Shown here: piece after piece, positions 13,670 to 19,773 of the stretch
Layout: each line of letters starts with the position of its first letter
Numbering within the stretch: position 1 is the stretch's first letter
NCBI GenBank assembly: GCA_026390285.1
Contig: JAPLGH010000026.1
Location: forward strand, 1-22,691
Reading direction: 5' to 3'
Source of the DNA: Caldisericota bacterium
GTDB taxonomy: Bacteria > Caldisericota > Caldisericia > Cryosericales > Cryosericaceae
Length of the DNA: 22,691 bases
Program-made: the position numbers and the translations under genes
The notes under the pieces: generated by a model
The model's database searches: none
Told to the model about the DNA's origin: nothing
Seen by the model: the letters and a program-made list of their open reading frames with translations, nothing else

Positions 13670-15407
13670 TGTGGTTTCCTCCATTCCCAAGCTGGGAATC
13701 ATAAATTTCCCGATAGATGGGGCTGGTCTGCATCAGCTCCTGATGCGTGCCCTCGGCTGCGATGCGGCCCTTGTCGAGGACCAGAATCTTGTCCGCTCCA
13801 AGTACCGTGCTGATGCGCGTTGCAACCATGATGACGGTCGTGCCGGCATGTGCCTTGAGCAGTTCCTCCTGGATGTGCGCCTCGGTGTCTACGTCGACAG
13901 CGCTGGTGCTGTCATCCAGAATGAGGATGCTGGGCTTCATGAGCAGTGCCCGGGCAATGGAAAGGCGCTGTTTCTGCCCGCCGGACAGGTTGGCGCCCCG
14001 CTCCTCGACCTTTGTGTCATATCCCTGCGGCAGACCGAGGATAAACTGCTCGGCTGCTGCAACGCGCGCTGCAGCCTGCACCTCCTCATCCGAGGCGTCC
14101 GGGCGCCCATAGCGAATATTGTCCCGGATCGTCCCCGTGAAGAGAACGGCCTCCTGCAGCGCAATACCCATGTGGCTGCGCAGCGAAGCCAGCGTCGCGT
14201 CGCGAACGTCGACGCCGTCCACTGTGATCCGGCCGCCGCATACGTCATAGAAACGGGGGATGAGGTTGACCAGCGTCGTCTTGCCGGAACCCGTCTCACC
14301 CAGAATGGCAACAGTCTGACCCGACTCCACGACAAAATTCACGTCCTGCAATACGGCGTCGCTACAGTCCCGCCCGTAGCTGAAGGTCACATGCTCAAAG
14401 GCAACCCTGCCCTTAATGCTTGGGAGATCACGGGCGCCAGGCTTGTCCACGATGCTGCTTGCCGCTTCAAGCACAGTGTTGATACGCCCCGCCGACGCTT
14501 CTGCCTGCGAGAGCACGATGATCAGGTTGGCCATCATGACGAGAGGAAACATCGTGAACATCAGGTAGTTGAGAAATGCCATCAGCTGTCCCGTTGTCAT
14601 GGTACCACCAACGATCTGTTTTCCACCCACCAGGATGATCATGGCCATCCCGACATTGATGACAACCATCATGGTCGGCATGACCACGGCCAGCAATCGC
14701 TGAACCCGGATGTTCTGGTCCATGAAATCGTCATTGACCACACCAAAACGCCTGTTTTCCTCGCCGGAGCGGACAAAGGCCTTCACGAGGCGCATGCCCG
14801 CCAGGTTCTCCTGTAGAACCGAGTTGAGGCGATCCAGCTTGGCTTGGACACGGAGCCAGATCGGCTGCGCCTTGGTCGACACCATGATGATCAGTGCGCC
14901 GGCGACAATCAGAATGGCCAGCACGTCCAGCGCCAGCTTCGGGCTTGTCAGGAACATGAGAACAACGCTGCCCACCAGCATGAGCGGCGCCCGGGTTATC
15001 ACGCGCAGGCTCATCTGAACGATGGTCTGCACGCGGCTCACGTCACTCGTCAGATTGGTCATGAGATCGCCGGTGCGATGCTTATCCAAGTTGCTGAAAC
15101 TGAACTTCTGGATGTTGCGGAAGGTTGCACTGCGCACGTCCGCTCCGACGCCCACCGCCACATCGACCGCATACCTCGTGTTCAGGATCGACATGAGAAC
15201 ACCCAGAGCTGACGCCGCCAGCATGATGCCCATGGTCCCCAGCACCACATGCATGTTGCTCTTGGAGATGCCGTTGTCGACCACATTCTGGATAAGGCGC
15301 GGAACAGCAAGATCGCTGGCAATAGTCACAATGAGCGCCAGCATCGCCAGAATAGCCTTGCTCCGATACGGTTTCAAGAAGCGAAAGATCTTCATCAGTT
15401 GATGCAT
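13662..15407 (-). CDS. ABC exporter half-transporter, subunit with degenerate ATPase site
   Basis: A 581-residue half-transporter with an ABC transmembrane domain (about 15-300) and an ATP-binding domain (about 335-575). Walker A is GETGSGKTT (near 374) and the signature LSGGQ is canonical (near 474). However, Walker B reads LILDDSTSAVD, with Asp in place of the catalytic Glu (near 496). The H-loop reads VATRIST, with Thr in place of the catalytic His (near 528). These are the hallmarks of the degenerate subunit in heterodimeric exporters. In the dimer its defective site would pair with the partner's altered LSQGQ signature, leaving one intact site. The ATG at 15407 has GGAG six bases upstream. 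It starts three bases after the TetR stop and overlaps the next ABC gene, giving a three-gene operon. It is likely controlled by that TetR protein. Confidence 0.93.
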   Translation of the reverse strand: MHQLMKIFRFLKPYRSKAILAMLALIVTIASDLAVPRLIQNVVDNGISKSNMHVVLGTMGIMLAASALGVLMSILNTRYAVDVAVGVGADVRSATFRNIQKFSFSNLDKHRTGDLMTNLTSDVSRVQTIVQMSLRVITRAPLMLVGSVVLMFLTSPKLALDVLAILIVAGALIIMVSTKAQPIWLRVQAKLDRLNSVLQENLAGMRLVKAFVRSGEENRRFGVVNDDFMDQNIRVQRLLAVVMPTMMVVINVGMAMIILVGGKQIVGGTMTTGQLMAFLNYLMFTMFPLVMMANLIIVLSQAEASAGRINTVLEAASSIVDKPGARDLPSIKGRVAFEHVTFSYGRDCSDAVLQDVNFVVESGQTVAILGETGSGKTTLVNLIPRFYDVCGGRITVDGVDVRDATLASLRSHMGIALQEAVLFTGTIRDNIRYGRPDASDEEVQAAARVAAAEQFILGLPQGYDTKVEERGANLSGGQKQRLSIARALLMKPSILILDDSTSAVDVDTEAHIQEELLKAHAGTTVIMVATRISTVLGADKILVLDKGRIAAEGTHQELMQTSPIYREIYDSQLGNGGNHNG

Positions 15408-15410
15408 ATG

Positions 15411-16064
15411 CTACTCCTTTTCCTGTTCGGGGGATTGGTGCCCCATCAATCCGTACAGCAGAATATCGATTGCCGACTGCATGCGCTGGGTGCGGGCCTC
15501 TGGTGTCTCCACTGCCGGACATGCCCGCATCGGATGCATCATGAATGCCATCAGAAGAGCGATCACGGCGCGCGCTGTGGCATCGGGATCGAGGGGCCGC
15601 AACCAGCCTGCCTTCACTCCACCACTGATGACGCGTGCGAAGCGTGACGTCAACTTCTCGATATGCCCGGCCTGGTATTGGCGGAACAGCTCGTCATCAG
15701 TCCATGCCTCCTTGATGATCGTACGCATCCACGGCTGCTCAGGGGCAGGCGCCATAACAGCTTGCTCGATGAACTGGACGAACTGGTCACGGTCGGTCAG
15801 ATGCGCAGTGTCCGCCAGCAGGCGGTCCACGGGAGACGGTGAACGGGAGATGATGGCAACGAGGATATCGCGCTTGCTGCTGAAGTAGTTGTAGAGGCTG
15901 CCTTCGGCGATGTCAGCTGCGGCGGCGATCTCCCTGGTCGTCGCTGCGGCATATCCCTTTGTGGCAAAGACCGAGGCAGCCGCCTGAAGGATCTCCTCCC
16001 GCCGGCGCTCTACGCGCCGCTCCCTCCGCGCAAAGCCGTCCTGATGGTTCTGATCGTCAGTCAC
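15411..16064 (-). CDS. TetR/AcrR-family repressor of the ABC exporter operon
   Basis: A protein of about 217 residues. The N-terminal helix-turn-helix (about residues 20-66 from this start) reads ILQAAASVFATKGYAAATTREIAAAADIAEGSLYNYFSSKRDIL, the standard TetR pattern (quoted here as a motif span; the key residues are T-x-R-E-I-A, G-x-L-Y-N-Y-F and K). The C-terminal ligand-binding part is helical, with a hydrophobic stretch IALLMAFMMHPM. It is the first gene of the operon and its stop lies three bases before the ABC gene, so it probably represses its own operon until it binds a ligand. Start choice: the GTG at 16064 has GGGAG seven bases upstream. The ATG at 16094 adds ten polar residues but lacks a clear ribosome site. 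Two palindromes upstream are candidate operators. Confidence 0.88.
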   Translation of the reverse strand: MTDDQNHQDGFARRERRVERRREEILQAAASVFATKGYAAATTREIAAAADIAEGSLYNYFSSKRDILVAIISRSPSPVDRLLADTAHLTDRDQFVQFIEQAVMAPAPEQPWMRTIIKEAWTDDELFRQYQAGHIEKLTSRFARVISGGVKAGWLRPLDPDATARAVIALLMAFMMHPMRACPAVETPEARTQRMQSAIDILLYGLMGHQSPEQEKE

Positions 16065-16098
16065 TCTCGAACTCCCTTCTGACTCCACACTCATTTTA

Positions 16099-16112
16099 TG
16101 AGCGTCTGCTCA
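16099..16112. promoter_or_regulatory. 14-bp palindrome near the TetR transcription start
   Basis: TGAGC (16099-16103) and GCTCA (16108-16112) around four bases. It lies just upstream of the TetR start codon and about 10-25 bases downstream of the -10 box proposed at 16123-16128, so it could be a secondary operator. Confidence 0.35.
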
Positions 16113-16122
16113 ATACTGACTT

Positions 16123-16150
16123 ATTATGGGTGGAAATCGGTTTCCACCAA
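16123..16150 (-). promoter_or_regulatory. TetR-ABC operon promoter with 20-bp operator palindrome
   Basis: On the minus strand TTGGTG (16150-16145) and CATAAT (16128-16123) have a 16-base spacer. The perfect inverted repeat GGTGGAAA/TTTCCACC (16129-16136 and 16141-16148, four-base centre) fills the spacer and enters the -35 box. This is the usual place for a TetR-family repressor to block RNA polymerase. Confidence 0.5.
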
Positions 16151-16162
16151 CCACACTTTGTG

Positions 16163-16295
16163 ATTCCCGCGGAGGCGGGGAGTATCCGTTATGACAGGGC
16201 TGGATTCCCGCATGCGCGGCAGAGCGCCACTCCCATGACACCAAACATGCTCGTGGGAAGCACCCCTCGCCTTGGACAAAAGGGCTCGGGGGAAT
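16163..16295. repeat. Degenerate dispersed palindromes (copies 4 and 5)
   Basis: ATTCCC at 16163-16168 followed after eight bases by GGGGAG, and ATTCCC at 16204-16209 followed after eight bases by GGCAGA. A right-hand half, GGGAATGAC, lies alone at 16290-16298. The arms are decayed compared with 3309 and 6008. The 300-base gap between the TetR gene and the next kinase therefore holds mostly repeat remnants plus promoters at each end. Confidence 0.4.
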
Positions 16296-16360
16296 GACAG
16301 GCCGGGAAACCCTGTCATCTCATCATCCCGGCGCAGATGGCAACATGGCTGTTGGCCATC

Positions 16361-16388
16361 TTGCACGGCGCCCGTTCTCCCTCATAAT
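16361..16388 (+). promoter_or_regulatory. Candidate promoter of the split hybrid kinase
   Basis: TTGCAC (16361-16366) and CATAAT (16383-16388) with a 16-base spacer. The -35 is weak. A start near 16395 would leave a short leader with AAGGAG at 16401-16406. Confidence 0.35.
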
Positions 16389-16412
16389 GAGAATCGCCTG
16401 AAGGAGAACACA

Positions 16413-19376
16413 TTGTGCGGAGACAATCGTGATGATAAGGCTGGGATGAACGACAAGGACATGCCGGTCACAAGGAGTGCAGCAGACGACCAGGAACTGA
16501 CCCGGCTGATGGCAGGCCTGCCAGGCATGGTCTACCGCGCAACTGCCGAAGCGCCTTTCCCCTTCGAGGTTGTCGGTGGAGGATATGAGCGTATCTTTGG
16601 CCTCTCAGCCGAGGACCTGGTCGGGAAACCCGAGATTCTGGTGCAGACAATGCGTCCGGACGACGCGTCTCGCTATGTCGAGACCGTCGCGGCCGCGGTC
16701 GACAGGAGAGAACCCTTTCATCTCGAGTACCGCCTCATTCAGCCTGACGGCGCTGGGCGAACCGTCTGGGAGCAAGGGCACCCACTGGCAATGCCGGATG
16801 GGAGACTTGTCATCGAGGGCAGCATTGTCGACATCGACGAACCCGTGCGCGCCCGGAAGGTGCAGGAAGCCACGTATCGCATCTCCCAGGCGGCGGCATC
16901 CGCCGGGAGTCTGCAGGATCTATACAGCCACATCCACCACATCATCGCCGAGCTGATGCCTGCGGAGAACCTGTACCTCGCACTCCGAGATCCACAAACG
17001 GGGTTCATTTCATACCCATACTACATGGATGAGTGCGACGTCGTGCCTCCCGACCCGCAGACAGCCGAGACAGGCCTGACGGCATACATCCTGCGCACCG
17101 GCACCCCGCTGCTCCTGAGTGACTTCCACCAGGAAGAACTGATCAAGTCGGGAAGTCTCATACCCACGGGAACGCCTCCCATCAGCTGGCTTGGTGTCCC
17201 ACTGCGGCTGCAGGCAAAGCCAATCGGGGTCATCGCTGTCCAAGTGTATCACGGAGTCTACCGCTACACCGAGCGGGACCGGGACGTCCTGTCGTTCGTC
17301 GCGGACCAGATCGCGGTCGCCATCGACCGTCAACGCGCCGCAGCAGCCATTCGGGAGAATGAACTGCGCTACCGGTCGCTCTTCGAAGATGCTCCCGTCG
17401 CTCTCTGGGAAGAGGATTTCTTCGAACTTGACAAGCGTCTGAAGCAGGCACTTCCTTCGGGAACGGGAGACGTCGCCGCATGGCTGCACGCACACCCAGA
17501 CGTCGTCCGTGAACTCGCATCGCTCCTCCGCGTCACTGATGTCAACCGTGCAGCTCTCAGGTTGGCTGGCGCCAGCCAGAAAAGCGAACTGGTCGGCTCG
17601 CTCATGGCCACGATGCCTGATAGGGCTCTCGAACACTTCGAGCTCGAACTCGTCCACATTGCTCGCGGAGACCTCTCCTTCCAATGGGAAGGACCGGCAT
17701 CCACCGTGCGCGATGAGCCTCTCTTCATTTCGACACAGTGGATGATCGCACCAGGCGGAGAGAAGAATCTCCACAGGGTCCTTGTCGCGATGACCGACGT
17801 CTCCGACCGTGTTCGTGCCGAGCGCGCACTGCAAGCATCTGAGGCACGGATGCGGGCTCTGTTCGCGGCCATGAACGACGTCATCGTCATTATGGACCAA
17901 GGCGGCACGTGCATCGAATCGGTCTCCACGGGGGCATCACGGCAGTACTCTCCGGATCGCCTCGTCGGCAGGAGCGCACAAGACGTCTTCGCTCCTGAGG
18001 GAGCCGAGGCGATCCTCGCCCAAGTTCAGCTGGCGCTTGCGGAACGCGTGACAACCGAGGCGGGGCTCAGTCAGGACATCGCCGGGTCTCGGCACTGGTT
18101 CGAGGTCCGCATCAGTCCGCTCCCAGACGAACGGGTCCTGCTGGTAGCACATGACGCGACAGCCCGCCACGATGCTCAGGAAGCAACGCGCATCGAGGCG
18201 TCCAAGGCCGAAACCTACTTCAACACCTCAGGGGTCATCATGGAGGTCACCGACATGGACCTCCGGCTCGTGCGCCTCAACCAGACAGGCTGCGACTTCT
18301 TCGGCTACACACCGGATGAGATCGTCGGCAAGAACTGGCTCGACATGAGACTGCCAGAACGCGAGCGTGACAGGATCAAGGCATTGATCCGTAGCGAGCT
18401 TGAGGGAGGGTTCCTTCCCCGTTTTACGGAAAACCCAGTCGTCACACGCAGTGGCGAAGAACGCATCGTGGCGTGGCATGACTCTCTGCTGCGGGATGCC
18501 GACGGCCGGGTCACTGGGCTGATCTCCTCCGGTGTCGACGTCACCGACCGTGTTCGCCTCGAACACGAGCTTCAGCGGATGGACAAGCTGGAGTCGCTGG
18601 GTGTCTTGGCGGGTGGCATCGCCCATGACTTCAACAACATGCTGACCGGTATCATCGGCAACATCAGCCTGGCGCGCATCGAGGATGACCCCGAGCGCTC
18701 CCGCGTACTCTTGCAGGAAGCAGAGCAGGAGATCCTCCAGGCTCGTGGGCTGTCGCAGCAGCTGCTGACGTTTGCCAAGGGGGGGCGCCCGTCCGTTCCG
18801 TCCAGGATGTGGCTCAAATCCTGCAGGAAGCGGTCAGCTTCGCCCTCCGCGGTTCTGACGTTTCGCCTCGTTTCGACCTGCCTGCGGACTTGTGGTGGGC
18901 AAGTGTCGACAAGGGGCAGCTGTCCCAGGTCTTCGCCAACATCGTCATCAACGCTGACGAGGCGATGCCTACCGGAGGAACGATTTCCGCCTCGGCACGC
19001 AACGTCACCTTTGTTGATCCGGTACCATATCCCGACCTTGCGCCCGGTGACTACGTCCGCATTGACCTCAGCGACACCGGCACGGGGATTGCTGAGAGCG
19101 ACCTTCGCAAGATCTTCGATCCCTTTTTCAGTACAAAGCGCAGCGGCAGCGGCCTTGGTTTGGCGACGTCCTATGCTATTGTCCACAAGCACGGCGGATA
19201 CCTCGGCGTGGCCTCAAGGCAGGGGGTTGGCACGACCTTCTCCATCTTCCTGCCGGCTGCCCCTGTCCATCCATCCCGTCAGTTGTCCGACACGGCTCCC
19301 CGCGTCAGCGGACACGGCCGCGTCCTGGTCATGGACGACGAATCAACAGTGCGACAGGTGGCAGTCGCGATGCTGA
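16413..19376 (+). CDS. Hybrid histidine kinase, N-terminal part, frameshifted at 18779-18785
   Basis: Meaningful sequence in this frame runs to about 18785, roughly 790 residues. Domains are PAS (about 30-150), GAF (155-310), a divergent PAS with an insertion (320-475), PAS (480-590), PAS (598-712) and HisKA with H-box HDFNN (phospho-His at 738). The frame then passes through a run of seven G. The next 190 codons are Ser/Arg/Cys-rich noise ending at 19376. The missing ATPase and receiver domains continue in another frame (to 19702). The sequence after the break should read KGGAPV, the usual form in this kinase family, and needs one more G. It could be a real null allele, a phase-variable tract or a sequencing error. 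The TTG start at 16413 has AAGGAG six bases upstream; the ATG at 16446 (site AAGG) is the alternative. No membrane segment is seen. Confidence 0.75.
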   Translation: MCGDNRDDKAGMNDKDMPVTRSAADDQELTRLMAGLPGMVYRATAEAPFPFEVVGGGYERIFGLSAEDLVGKPEILVQTMRPDDASRYVETVAAAVDRREPFHLEYRLIQPDGAGRTVWEQGHPLAMPDGRLVIEGSIVDIDEPVRARKVQEATYRISQAAASAGSLQDLYSHIHHIIAELMPAENLYLALRDPQTGFISYPYYMDECDVVPPDPQTAETGLTAYILRTGTPLLLSDFHQEELIKSGSLIPTGTPPISWLGVPLRLQAKPIGVIAVQVYHGVYRYTERDRDVLSFVADQIAVAIDRQRAAAAIRENELRYRSLFEDAPVALWEEDFFELDKRLKQALPSGTGDVAAWLHAHPDVVRELASLLRVTDVNRAALRLAGASQKSELVGSLMATMPDRALEHFELELVHIARGDLSFQWEGPASTVRDEPLFISTQWMIAPGGEKNLHRVLVAMTDVSDRVRAERALQASEARMRALFAAMNDVIVIMDQGGTCIESVSTGASRQYSPDRLVGRSAQDVFAPEGAEAILAQVQLALAERVTTEAGLSQDIAGSRHWFEVRISPLPDERVLLVAHDATARHDAQEATRIEASKAETYFNTSGVIMEVTDMDLRLVRLNQTGCDFFGYTPDEIVGKNWLDMRLPERERDRIKALIRSELEGGFLPRFTENPVVTRSGEERIVAWHDSLLRDADGRVTGLISSGVDVTDRVRLEHELQRMDKLESLGVLAGGIAHDFNNMLTGIIGNISLARIEDDPERSRVLLQEAEQEILQARGLSQQLLTFAKGGRPSVPSRMWLKSCRKRSASPSAVLTFRLVSTCLRTCGGQVSTRGSCPRSSPTSSSTLTRRCLPEERFPPRHATSPLLIRYHIPTLRPVTTSALTSATPARGLLRATFARSSIPFSVQSAAAAALVWRRPMLLSTSTADTSAWPQGRGLARPSPSSCRLPLSIHPVSCPTRLPASADTAASWSWTTNQQCDRWQSRC
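18779..18785 (+). other. Run of seven G at the reading-frame break of the hybrid kinase
   Basis: Seven consecutive G (18779-18785) follow TTTGCCAA and precede CGCCC. Eight G would restore a single frame from PAS to receiver. Homopolymer G tracts change length by slippage in replication and are also a common place for read errors. Confidence 0.85.
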
Positions 19377-19702
19377 AGAAACTGGGATATGGGGCGGAGG
19401 CTGTCCTTGATGGCGCCAGCGCACTCCATGCGGATGCAGAGGCGACTGCCGCCGGACGTCCGTTCAACGTCATCATCATGGACCTGACCATTCCGGGCGG
19501 CATGGGCGGAGAGGAAGCCGCCGCCCTGCTTCGCGCAAGCCATACGCCAGCCCAGCTCATTGCCTCGAGCGGATACGCCACGGACCCCGTCATGGCCGAG
19601 TACCGCACGTATCATTTCGATGGCGTGCTTGCCAAGCCCTACAACTTCGCTGAGTTGACGCAGGTCCTCGCGTCGCTCGCCGACCAGCCTCCTCTTGAAT
19701 AG
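18809..19702 (+). CDS. Hybrid histidine kinase, C-terminal part (HATPase-REC), out of frame with its N-terminus
   Basis: This is the second half of the split kinase; true homology begins at about 18784, before the nominal GTG at 18809, which has no good ribosome site. It contains the rest of the dimerisation region. Next comes the HATPase domain, with N-box NIVINADEAM (about 18936-18965), G1 DTGTGI and G2 GSGLGLATSYAIV. A receiver follows, with acidic pocket VMDDES, phosphoacceptor Asp at 19481-19483 (IMDLTIPG) and conserved Lys in LAKPY. The protein ends 71 bases before the ATG of the following kinase. In an unbroken allele the full protein would be about 1,096 residues. If not a sequencing error, this half is expressed only through -1 slippage on the G run or internal initiation. 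Confidence 0.75.
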   Translation: MAQILQEAVSFALRGSDVSPRFDLPADLWWASVDKGQLSQVFANIVINADEAMPTGGTISASARNVTFVDPVPYPDLAPGDYVRIDLSDTGTGIAESDLRKIFDPFFSTKRSGSGLGLATSYAIVHKHGGYLGVASRQGVGTTFSIFLPAAPVHPSRQLSDTAPRVSGHGRVLVMDDESTVRQVAVAMLKKLGYGAEAVLDGASALHADAEATAAGRPFNVIIMDLTIPGGMGGEEAAALLRASHTPAQLIASSGYATDPVMAEYRTYHFDGVLAKPYNFAELTQVLASLADQPPLE

Positions 19703-19773
19703 CAGAGCCTGAGCGTCACAATAGTCGTGTGTCGCCCTTTGTTTCATGATGGTCGTGGCTTGGAGGCTTGTGC

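Noticed and set aside
13344..14816. 490-codon open frame on the plus strand over the ABC genes
   Set aside because: It is antisense to Walker and signature motifs of two well-supported ABC subunits, has no family features and no ribosome site.
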